Assembly: GCA_015258265.1 (NCBI GenBank)
Contig: JABZIP010000032.1
Span: forward strand, 1 to 6,095
Source: Clostridiales bacterium
Lineage (GTDB): Bacteria; Bacillota; Clostridia; Peptostreptococcales; Anaerovoracaceae
DNA length: 6,095 bases
Reading direction: 5' to 3'
How positions within the stretch are numbered: position 1 is the first letter of the stretch; every line of letters starts with the position of its first letter. The notes under the pieces were generated by a model. The model was not told where the DNA came from, made no database searches, and saw only the letters and a program-made list of their open reading frames with translations. Below are positions 1 to 6,024 of the stretch, one piece after another. Position numbers and translations under genes: made by a program.

Positions 1-643
1 CAAGTTCATCCATAAAGTCGCTTTTCAAATTTCTTTCGCGAATAGCAAATCCGACCAGAATATCTTCCTCGTTTGACTTCACTACTCCCTCATTTTGCAA
101 TATTTGTCGCCCCACCTCAAGAGAAACCGGTTTGATTCTAAGCACCGGATCCGCTGTAACGATAATCTCTTTTTTGACACCTATTTCTTCCAAAAGCTCC
201 TTTGAAGATTCGTCGCGCACAACTATGCTGGTTACTTTATTTAGCGTTTTTGCCGTTAATTTGCGGTTATACTTCGAATTTATCGGCCCTATGCCTTGAC
301 TATATATCAGAACTTTTTTCCTAAAAAAAAGTGCAAGCCTGATTATCGCCAAATAATAGAGTATACTTTTTTTACTTGTAACATCTTGCAACAAACTTCC
401 ACCGCCACTTATCAAAAAATCGCAGCCGGAAACCTCTGAAAGTAATGCCATCATAGATTTTCTATCTGCCGCATCTACGCCATACTTTTGTCTGGTTCCT
501 TCAACATCCTTTGTAAGTACAACTATTTTCGCCTGTGGCAACTTCAACTTTAGATTGTCGACTACCGCCCGAAGTATCGATTCATCTCCTATGTTGTTAA
601 ATCCGTAATATCCGGAAATTACGATTTTGTATATCTTTTCCAT
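1..643 (-). CDS. csaB: CsaB-family polysaccharide pyruvyl transferase (N-terminal part; runs off the left edge)
   Basis: The frame is open for 214 codons from ATG at 643-641 to the window edge. The family has a GT-B-like fold and moves pyruvate from phosphoenolpyruvate onto cell-wall polysaccharide; in Bacillus CsaB this creates the ligand for S-layer-homology domains. Visible motifs are the glycine-rich N-terminal strand-loop GYYGFNNIGDE (residues 11-21), the loop ISGGGSLLQD (78-87), YSQGIGP (114-120) and VVRDESSKELL (141-151), all in the family order. A full enzyme has about 350-380 residues, so roughly 60% is present. The start is firm because the first beta-strand (KIVISGYYG) begins at residue 6 and the next in-frame Met is at 64-65. 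The ATG lies inside the 3' end of the DUF5693 gene (25-nt overlap) without a clear Shine-Dalgarno, which suggests translational coupling. Family assignment is strong; the acceptor polymer is unknown. Confidence 0.92.
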   Translation of the reverse strand, partial: MEKIYKIVISGYYGFNNIGDESILRAVVDNLKLKLPQAKIVVLTKDVEGTRQKYGVDAADRKSMMALLSEVSGCDFLISGGGSLLQDVTSKKSILYYLAIIRLALFFRKKVLIYSQGIGPINSKYNRKLTAKTLNKVTSIVVRDESSKELLEEIGVKKEIIVTADPVLRIKPVSLEVGRQILQNEGVVKSNEEDILVGFAIRERNLKSDFMDEL

Positions 644-2781
644 ATCAATCTACAAACTTCAATTGCTGTAATAGCCACAAGTCCAAGCACCATACCAAAT
701 ATGATAGAATATCCCGTTCTAAAATATCCTAAATACAAAGGCGTTCTGATGTGCATAAATGTATTTATTACAGATGTAAGACCTACAACGCTGCAAAGTC
801 CAAGGATAAACGCTATCAATTTTTTTCTTCTCACGAACATATAAACGGAAAGCATCAAACAAGGGAATGCGAAAAGGAACTCCTTGTTTCTAGGTCGTGC
901 TACCAAATGATCCTCCAAATAATTTCTGAAAAGCATCTCCGTACTCGATACCTCAAGATTGCTCTCGTGCCCTGTACGCAATATGTAATACGCACCAACT
1001 GCACCGAGTATACCTGCCAATATTACCATCCAAAATCTAACATTTGTAGATAACATCTTTTTGATATCCTCAAATTCAAGTTCCGCATGCTCTTTTTTCT
1101 TTTCATCAAATCCGAAATATGCAAGGTATACACCGAAGAAATAGACAATCGGTATAAGCTGTGCGATTTTGACTCCTCTAAATATATCCATTTCAAGCAT
1201 AAACGGATTGCTGGAAAGCGGAAGCGCAGTAAATGTTCCACCTACAAGCGCAACAAGTACCGAAAGTAGCAAGACCGTCAACGCTGCAACGCCTACACTC
1301 GCTCCTCCTGCATCTTCACTTAGTTTAGCTTGTGCCTGTTTAGCTCCACAAACAAATACGGTTATCGCAAGGCAAGCGAAGATTACCGCCGTCATAAAGC
1401 TCAAGAACAGAACAAATGAATTCGGCATTACGTATTTTGCGGCTCCAATTCCCAAAACACCAACCAGTGCAAGAATTGCCTGCTTTTTTAAATCAAGCTC
1501 GAACAAAGTCGCTAATATAAGCATGGTAGCACACACAAGAGCAAGTCCAAGCGCTATATCCGAAACCGCATTGTTTTTAACAGTTTTCATCACGCTCGCC
1601 GAGCCCATAGTAAATCCGTGTTTTGCCAATCGCGCATCTAAATTCTCAAACAATTCTTTGTATTCCGAGAAATTTGTTACATATGTATACAAATCTTGAT
1701 TTTCCTTAATCGGCTTAAAATATATTACGCGGATATTTCTTTCCGTAATAGCTCTAAAAAGAGTATTTTCAATTTCCTGTGCGCCGCTATACCCGTAGAC
1801 CTTGTACCTATATTGTATATAATTCCAAATCGAAAATATTCTGACAGCCTTGTAATTGGTTCCAACCACCAATTCCTCAAGTCCACCTTGCATTATGTTT
1901 CCTCGCTGCGTGGTGGTTTCTATAAGTCCGAGTTTGCTATTGTTTTTCTCGATATAATTTTTTAGTACGCTCGTACCGTCATCATTGCCGATTACTGCTT
2001 CTCCACCTGGTATTATGTATTCACCTGATGCACCGTTCTTTTCAATTTGCGCTATTACATCCTTCGCAAAACGCGATGTGTTAAATCCGCTATAGCAAAG
2101 TGTTCTAGGCACGATTTCGCACCCTGCTTCCTTAATTTTTTCAACCTTCTCCGGTAGCATCCCAAGTCCAACCAGCATGATTTTGGAGCCTATTACATCC
2201 GACTTTTCTATCACACCCTCTTTTTCGGAGTTTACCAATTTGTAAAGCTGAGAATACAGCGCATTCTTTGAATTTCCGTCAAATAGTATAAACGCACGGC
2301 TCCCCAAATCCAATGTTTTGTACTGCTTTGAATCAAATCTCGCCTGAACCTGCGTAAAGAGGAAATCCTTAAAAGATTCATCCCCTATTTCTACCAATAT
2401 ATCGTATTTATCAGCATCTTTGAGCATTGCCAATGCTTCTTGCGGATAATCATTTTTCCAATTTACTTTTTTAGTAATAACATCCATCGGGTATGCGAAC
2501 ACATCTATGTTTTCATTTTGGGTTAGACTGTCCAAATTCTCCTCGATAAGTGCAACTTTGCTTATGCCGATTTCGTTTTTAAATTTCGCCAGAAGCTCGC
2601 TTACAGGCTCTCCCGCTTGATTGGATAATGCTTCCATTTCTTCATAATCCAAAATGACATCGTACTTCTTCGCATCCGATTCAGCAACTATTCTATTTTT
2701 AAACGGTCCCGTAAGTCCCGAAAACACAAGTGAACCGACCAATATTGCAATTAAATATCTTCGTATGTTTTTTTGATTCAT
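619..2781 (-). CDS. DUF5693 family multi-spanning membrane protein, function unknown
   Basis: 720 residues from the preferred ATG at 2781-2779. An N-terminal hydrophobic segment (about 9-25) acts as signal anchor, a polar region to about residue 405 should lie outside the cell, and about nine hydrophobic segments follow (roughly 408-428, 434-450, 455-478, 495-519, 541-558, 582-602, 633-649, 655-671, 690-710). Signatures I associate with DUF5693 are IVPR (223-226), TERNIRVIYFKP (346-357), RTG (602-604), ARPRNKEF (628-635) and NTFMHIRTPL (673-682). No enzymatic function is established for the family to my knowledge. An ATG six codons upstream (2799) is in frame but has no ribosome site and sits 3 nt behind the previous stop. 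For the 2781 start, a GGAG lies 12 nt upstream, somewhat far. The gene directly precedes and overlaps csaB, which points to a cell-envelope polymer role by context only. Confidence 0.88.
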   Translation of the reverse strand: MNQKNIRRYLIAILVGSLVFSGLTGPFKNRIVAESDAKKYDVILDYEEMEALSNQAGEPVSELLAKFKNEIGISKVALIEENLDSLTQNENIDVFAYPMDVITKKVNWKNDYPQEALAMLKDADKYDILVEIGDESFKDFLFTQVQARFDSKQYKTLDLGSRAFILFDGNSKNALYSQLYKLVNSEKEGVIEKSDVIGSKIMLVGLGMLPEKVEKIKEAGCEIVPRTLCYSGFNTSRFAKDVIAQIEKNGASGEYIIPGGEAVIGNDDGTSVLKNYIEKNNSKLGLIETTTQRGNIMQGGLEELVVGTNYKAVRIFSIWNYIQYRYKVYGYSGAQEIENTLFRAITERNIRVIYFKPIKENQDLYTYVTNFSEYKELFENLDARLAKHGFTMGSASVMKTVKNNAVSDIALGLALVCATMLILATLFELDLKKQAILALVGVLGIGAAKYVMPNSFVLFLSFMTAVIFACLAITVFVCGAKQAQAKLSEDAGGASVGVAALTVLLLSVLVALVGGTFTALPLSSNPFMLEMDIFRGVKIAQLIPIVYFFGVYLAYFGFDEKKKEHAELEFEDIKKMLSTNVRFWMVILAGILGAVGAYYILRTGHESNLEVSSTEMLFRNYLEDHLVARPRNKEFLFAFPCLMLSVYMFVRRKKLIAFILGLCSVVGLTSVINTFMHIRTPLYLGYFRTGYSIIFGMVLGLVAITAIEVCRLIWKRYTKS

Positions 2782-2802
2782 CCCTGTAAAACACTCCATT
2801 TA

Positions 2803-3195
2803 TTACTGAACAGTATATTTTCCTCTCACCAAAATCCAAGAATTTTCTTGCGCCTTTACGCCTCTACCGTCTTCACGGGAAATTATTAGCAAGTGATTCG
2901 CAGGTGCTAAAAATCCTTGCTTTATTTCACTTCCCGCAGTAACATCGGCAAGTCCGTCCTTAGGTGCAAGTGCAGTAACAAATCCTCCTCGCACTATCAC
3001 CTCGCATCCTTCTCCGCCAAACAGGCTTTGTCCTTTTTTCAGTTCAAGCGGTTTATACGAAAGCGCATTATCCACATAACTTTTGGAAACTATCGGATCC
3101 TCAGATGTTCCCGGTGTATTTGCCGCATACACCATCGTGAAACCCAAGATTAAAACCAGCGAGATAACCATTACAATTATTATATTTTTCTTCAT
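2803..3195 (-). CDS. Small exported protein of unknown function
   Basis: 130 residues with a clear signal peptide: MKKN, then a hydrophobic core (about 5-20) and a likely signal peptidase I site after VYA at residue 24. There is no lipobox cysteine, so the mature protein of about 106 residues is probably secreted or wall-associated. After a short linker come the segment PGTSEDPIVSKSYVD (28-42), GLADVTAGSEI (81-91) and NHLLIISREDGRGVKA (100-115). This pattern resembles a conserved, unnamed family of exported Clostridia proteins that I recall, but I know of no assigned activity. A single Cys is at 64. The start is well supported: AGGAG (3203-3207) is 7 nt before the ATG and only 14 nt separate it from the mgtE stop. 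It is co-directional with mgtE upstream and DUF5693 downstream. A domain of about 100 residues rich in beta-prone stretches is likely; it could bind a wall polymer or metal, which is speculation. Confidence 0.85.
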   Translation of the reverse strand: MKKNIIIVMVISLVLILGFTMVYAANTPGTSEDPIVSKSYVDNALSYKPLELKKGQSLFGGEGCEVIVRGGFVTALAPKDGLADVTAGSEIKQGFLAPANHLLIISREDGRGVKAQENSWILVRGKYTVQ

Positions 3196-3202
3196 TTTAA
3201 TT

Positions 3203-3207
3203 CTCCT
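3203..3207 (-). promoter_or_regulatory. Ribosome-binding site of the small exported protein
   Basis: AGGAG on the minus strand starts 2 nt after the mgtE stop codon (3210-3212) and ends 7 nt before the ATG at 3195. It fixes the start of the exported protein and shows that mgtE and this gene are read from one message. Confidence 0.88.
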
Positions 3208-3209
3208 AA

Positions 3210-4589
3210 TTATATATTTAAAAAGATTTTAGCAAGCGTAAAGTATGTTATTACGGATACCATATCGGTCAGCGATGAAATAGTCGGTGTCGCCATTAGC
3301 GCCGGATCGATGCCTATTCTCTTTGCAAGCATCGGTAGCATACTTCCTATCAGCTTTGCCGCCACAACTATTACGAGCATAGCTGCGCATACCGTAAGAG
3401 CAACCATTACTCCTTGTTTTTCAATGTAGTAAATTCGTATGAAATTAAGCGAGCTTAGCGCAAGTCCTATTATAATGCTGACTCCAAGTTCCTTGAGTAA
3501 TACCTTAAGGAAATCATCCAAGTCGATTTCGTCTACCGACATACCGCGAATCACAAGAGTTGCCGACTGCGAACCCGAGTTACCGCCCGTTCCCATAAGC
3601 ATCGGCATATAAGCAACCAGACTTATAACCTTTGACAGTACCACCTCGAATCGAGCGATTATACCGCCTGTGATAACATATGAGCACATTAGCAAAAAGA
3701 GCCAAGGGATTCTGCTTTTGACATGCTGCCAGACGCTCATATCCAGATAATCTCTGTCGCTATCCGCCATGACACCCGCCATTCTTTCGAAGTCTTCCGT
3801 AGTTTCTTCTTCGATTACATCCAGTATGTCGTCGACCGTTATGATTCCAACGATTCTACCTTCATTATCTACAACCGGAATAGCCAAAAATCCATACTTA
3901 GTAAATATGTCGGATACTTCTTCCTGGTCATCGTACACATTCACGCGTACAATATCCGTGTGCATCAGTTCTTCTATCGGCGTAAAATCCTCTGCGATTA
4001 CAAGCGTTCTAAGAGATACGATGCCGAGCAACTTTCTCCCTTCGTCTTTGACATAACAGGTATAAATCGTTTCGCTGTCCATACCTTCGCGCTTGATGTA
4101 CGCAAGCGCTTCTCCTACCGTCATATCTTTTCGCAGCGTAATATAATCAGGTGTCATCAAACTGCCCGCGCAAGTATCCGGATAGTTAAGGAATGTATTT
4201 ATCAATTTCCTTTCATCTTTGGACGTCTTTTCCAATATCTTATCGACTACATTTGCAGGCAACTCCTCAAGTACGTCAATCATATCGTCAAACGCCAATT
4301 CATCCATTATATAGCTTATTTCTTTATCTGTAATCGCTCCAATAATGGCAATTTGGTCTTCCGGCGGTAAATACGAAAATACATCTACCGCTATATCCTT
4401 TGGGAGAATTCTGAAAAGCACCGTAGTTTTTTCAACATCAGTTTCTTCCAAAACCTCCTCGAGTATCTCGGCGATATCTACCGCGTTATTTTCTATAAGC
4501 AAATCTCGGGCGTGAGAATACTTTTTACTCTCGATACATTCCAAAACCTGCTTCAAAATAATATCTAAATTGTCAACATCTTTTTCCAT
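3210..4589 (-). CDS. mgtE: Magnesium transporter MgtE
   Basis: 459 residues, the usual family length. MgtE is a homodimeric Mg2+ channel of the inner membrane whose cytosolic domains close the pore when Mg2+ is high. Seen in order: the helical MgtE_N domain (about 25-135, with repeated acidic LEEL/LPPED segments), a CBS pair (about 140-260, starting at AGSLMTPDYI, 141-150, with the second motif VGIITVDDILDVIEEE), the connecting plug helix (about 284-296), and the membrane domain (about 295-459, five segments). Signature residues are GTGGNSGSQS (333-342) and the C-terminal IGIDPALMATP (426-435), followed by TD; Asp442 aligns by eye with the pore aspartate of Thermus MgtE. Nothing looks truncated. 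The start has GGGAG (4595-4599) 5 nt upstream. It heads the operon, and its ribosome site lies in a foldable leader hairpin. Some MgtE proteins also pass other divalent ions, so Mg2+ is the family default rather than proven here. Confidence 0.97.
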   Translation of the reverse strand: MEKDVDNLDIILKQVLECIESKKYSHARDLLIENNAVDIAEILEEVLEETDVEKTTVLFRILPKDIAVDVFSYLPPEDQIAIIGAITDKEISYIMDELAFDDMIDVLEELPANVVDKILEKTSKDERKLINTFLNYPDTCAGSLMTPDYITLRKDMTVGEALAYIKREGMDSETIYTCYVKDEGRKLLGIVSLRTLVIAEDFTPIEELMHTDIVRVNVYDDQEEVSDIFTKYGFLAIPVVDNEGRIVGIITVDDILDVIEEETTEDFERMAGVMADSDRDYLDMSVWQHVKSRIPWLFLLMCSYVITGGIIARFEVVLSKVISLVAYMPMLMGTGGNSGSQSATLVIRGMSVDEIDLDDFLKVLLKELGVSIIIGLALSSLNFIRIYYIEKQGVMVALTVCAAMLVIVVAAKLIGSMLPMLAKRIGIDPALMATPTISSLTDMVSVITYFTLAKIFLNI

Positions 4590-4616
4590 GCCCTCTCCCT
4601 TCTTCTAAAAAAGGGC
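4590..4616 (-). promoter_or_regulatory. Candidate hairpin hiding the mgtE ribosome-binding site
   Basis: In the mRNA, GCCCUUUUUU (4616-4607) can pair with GGGAGAGGGC (4599-4590) over ten positions: four G-C pairs, then U-A and U-G pairs, around the 7-nt loop AGAAGAA. The whole Shine-Dalgarno of mgtE lies in the 3' arm, directly before the ATG. Half of the U pairs are wobbles, so stability is modest. The sequence shows the pairing; control of translation by it is inference. Confidence 0.5.
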
Positions 4617-4721
4617 AGCAAAAGCTGAGCTAATCACCCGTTTTTAGATCTAATATTTATTTATAGCTCATACTCGGTCCGATTTCCACAAATCCACTTC
4701 CTTTCCCAGCAAATCATTATC
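4590..4721 (-). promoter_or_regulatory. mgtE 5' leader of about 130 nt, candidate structured regulatory RNA
   Basis: The predicted transcription start is near 4721, leaving about 130 nt before mgtE. Pairings seen in the RNA sense: hairpin GAUUU-GUGG-AAAUC (4694-4681); a seven-pair helix UGAGCUA (4670-4664) with UAGCUCA (4632-4626); hairpin CAGC-UUUU-GCUG (4627-4616), which shares bases with that helix and so competes with it; and the ribosome-site hairpin (4616-4590). The purine run GGGAAAGG (4707-4700) could also pair with CCUUUUUU (4614-4607), freeing the ribosome site. mgtE genes in Bacillota often carry an M-box magnesium riboswitch, but the M-box opening motif (UUAGGUGAGGCU) and its later conserved strings are not visible here. 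It may be a divergent or different metal sensor, or merely an unstructured AU-rich leader. Confidence 0.42.
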
Positions 4722-4727
4722 TTATAA

Positions 4728-4756
4728 ATTATACACCCTTTTAAGTTGATTTTCAA
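4728..4756 (-). promoter_or_regulatory. Sigma-A-type promoter of the mgtE operon
   Basis: On the minus strand TTGAAA (4756-4751) is followed by exactly 17 nt and the perfect -10 box TATAAT (4733-4728). Transcription should start near 4721. It points leftward into the mgtE leader, and no other equally good promoter is seen between here and mgtE. The 23-bp repeats lie 37 bp upstream of its -35 box. Confidence 0.87.
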
Positions 4757-4793
4757 TTCCCGTATTTAAAATTTTACTAATTCCACCTCACAT

Positions 4794-4885
4794 ATTCACC
4801 CAAATTCGTCAAGTTTATTCACCCAAATTTTACAGTTTTATTCACCCAAATTTTACAGTTTTATTCACCCAAATTTTTAAGACAG
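4794..4885. repeat. Four tandem 23-bp direct repeats (iteron-like, candidate operator)
   Basis: Copies start at 4794, 4817, 4840 and 4863, a period of exactly 23 bp. All share the 13-nt core ATTCACCCAAATT, always preceded by T. Copies 2 and 3 are identical over all 23 bases (tail TTACAGTTTT); copy 1 differs at 5 positions in the tail, and copy 4 departs at the end, where it merges with the -35 region of the rightward gene. The core is not an inverted repeat, so a protein would bind each copy in one orientation. The array lies between two divergent promoters. Operator function is inferred from position; an origin or a simple slippage-born minisatellite are alternatives. Confidence 0.96.
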
Positions 4886-4906
4886 TTCCCTTTTTTCGGG
4901 TATAAT
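4877..4906 (+). promoter_or_regulatory. Promoter of the YprB-like gene
   Basis: A perfect -10 box TATAAT is at 4901-4906. The -35 is weak: TTAAGA (4877-4882, 18-nt spacer) or AAGACA (4879-4884, 16-nt spacer), each matching the consensus at 4 of 6 positions and both inside the fourth 23-bp repeat. The start of transcription should be near 4913, giving a leader of about 27 nt that includes AGGAG (4928-4932). A short CCC-TTTTTTC-GGG element fills the spacer. Confidence 0.7.
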
Positions 4907-4939
4907 TTATTATAGCTATCACGATGTAGGAGATTTAAT

Positions 4940-5944
4940 ATGTATACTGTCGAAAAATTTTATAATGACTTACCATTTAAAAGCAAACTTCTTGATTTTT
5001 ACCTACAAAACAAAGGAAATAAAAAAATAGCTTGCTTAGACATTGAAACTACCGGCTTATCGCCTAAAAACAGCAAGTTTATTTTAGGAGCTTTATTGGA
5101 ATTCCAAGAAAACGGCTACTTGCTAAAACAATATTTTGCCGAATCATTGAGCGAAGAAAAAGACATCCTAATACGATATATGAATGAGATTCAGAATGTG
5201 GACATCCTTATAACCTACAACGGTAAAAACTTTGATTTGAAATATTTACAATCTAAACTCAGTGAATATGGTATCTTCGAGAATTACTGCTTTCCGCTTA
5301 ATATCGACATTTACCTACTTGTGAGCGGATTTTCGAAACTTCGAAATTTTTTGCCGAATCTCAAGCAAAAAACTGTTGAAAACTATATGGGTATTTGGGA
5401 TAAGCGAACAGATTTGATATCCGGTGCAGATAGTATAAAAAGGTACTACTCATACCTAACTTCCAAAGATACTGCTATACGCGACGAAATACTGCTTCAC
5501 AACAGCGATGATGTTCTGCAGCTTGCTCGACTGCTGCCGGTATTACTAAAAATCGACCTCTCCTCCGGCTTCCTAAAATTACCGTGCCCATTTTCCTTTG
5601 CGATAAGCGAGCATATCAAATTGAGCGGGAAATCGATTATAATCTCCGGAATTTCAACCTCCCCATTTTCCTACTATGCTTATAATATTGATGATCAACC
5701 ATGCACACTTGAAATCGATAAAAATTCAAAGCGCTTCCACTTTGAGCTGCCTACAATCAGAAAATCCAATATGCACATCTTGAACCTAAAAAATATCGTT
5801 GCGGATTTTTCCCCGCTGGGCGAATACGAAAATTATTCAAATGGTTACCTGCTCCTTAAACGCGGCGATACCATATATGGAAAATCAATAATACATACCA
5901 TGCAAATTATATTTAATCGCATTGAAAAATTACTGATCCCTTGA
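4940..5944 (+). CDS. YprB-like ribonuclease H-fold (DEDD exonuclease-type) protein
   Basis: 334 residues. The N-terminal two thirds is an RNase_H_2/DnaQ-like domain, a fold that cuts nucleic acid with two metal ions. Exo I is CLDIETTGLSP (32-42; Asp34, Glu36), Exo II is ITYNGKNFDLKYL (91-103; Asp99), and Exo III is LLHNSDDVLQLARLLP (185-200; Asp191), so all four acidic ligands are present. In many YprB relatives a Tyr stands at the place of His187; the histidine makes it DEDDh-like. From about 210 to the end is an uncharacterised tail, probably beta-rich, ending in a helix. B. subtilis YprB has about 413 residues and lies beside the helicase YprA; no helicase is seen here. The start is clear, with AGGAG (4928-4932) 7 nt before ATG. 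It is monocistronic, ending at TGA before a strong terminator. The substrate is unknown; a cytosolic repair or RNA-processing role is the family expectation. Confidence 0.88.
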   Translation: MYTVEKFYNDLPFKSKLLDFYLQNKGNKKIACLDIETTGLSPKNSKFILGALLEFQENGYLLKQYFAESLSEEKDILIRYMNEIQNVDILITYNGKNFDLKYLQSKLSEYGIFENYCFPLNIDIYLLVSGFSKLRNFLPNLKQKTVENYMGIWDKRTDLISGADSIKRYYSYLTSKDTAIRDEILLHNSDDVLQLARLLPVLLKIDLSSGFLKLPCPFSFAISEHIKLSGKSIIISGISTSPFSYYAYNIDDQPCTLEIDKNSKRFHFELPTIRKSNMHILNLKNIVADFSPLGEYENYSNGYLLLKRGDTIYGKSIIHTMQIIFNRIEKLLIP

Positions 5945-5956
5945 TATAGCACCACA

Positions 5957-5999
5957 AACATAAAAAATACCCGAGATTATCTCGGGTATTTTTTATGTT
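5957..5999. terminator. Bidirectional intrinsic terminator between the YprB-like gene and tuf
   Basis: Two perfectly complementary 21-nt arms (5957-5977 and 5979-5999) surround a single central base. The core is the GC-rich stem TACCCGAGA/TCTCGGGTA with a small loop, flanked by six A on the left and six T on the right. It therefore gives a U-tract terminator when read in either direction. It starts 13 nt after the stop of the rightward gene and 26 nt after the stop of the leftward tuf. Confidence 0.96.
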
Positions 6000-6024
6000 A
6001 AATGTAAATTTTCCGTGCTTTAGA

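Noticed and set aside
1169..1699. Open frame on the plus strand opposite the DUF5693 gene (176 codons).
   Set aside because: Its Ala/Ser/Thr-rich, low-complexity product mirrors the hydrophobic codons of the membrane segments on the other strand; no start signal is seen.
2782..2799. Upstream ATG of the DUF5693 gene at 2799.
   Set aside because: It has no ribosome site and sits 3 nt behind the previous stop, and its six extra residues (MECFTG) precede a normal signal-anchor start (MNQKN). It cannot be fully excluded.
3723..4370. Long open frame on the plus strand opposite mgtE (215 codons).
   Set aside because: It lies wholly antisense to the well-supported mgtE coding sequence, has no ribosome site or family resemblance, and its composition is what a reverse-strand shadow gives.
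4625..4639. Possible tRNA gene on the minus strand, from the string GGGTGATTAGCTCAG.
   Set aside because: No D-loop GG, anticodon arm, T-arm (GTTCRA) or complementary acceptor strand follows; mgtE begins too soon for the rest of a tRNA.
4607..4639. A Rho-independent attenuator in the mgtE leader (CAGC-UUUU-GCUG followed by CCC and six U).
   Set aside because: The stem is only 4 bp and is separated from the U-run by CCC, too weak for termination on its own; sequestration of the ribosome site explains the U-run better.
4661..4717. An 18-codon leader frame in the mgtE leader (minus strand, MICWERKWICGNRTEYEL, then TAA), recalling the mgtL leader peptide of Salmonella.
   Set aside because: The ATG lies only about 4 nt after the predicted transcription start, with no ribosome site, and the peptide has none of the proline-rich character of MgtL. 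A frame this short is expected by chance.
4794..4885. CRISPR array.
   Set aside because: The period is 23 bp with a 13-nt core and near-identical remaining bases in copies 2 and 3, so there are no distinct spacers, and no cas gene is nearby.
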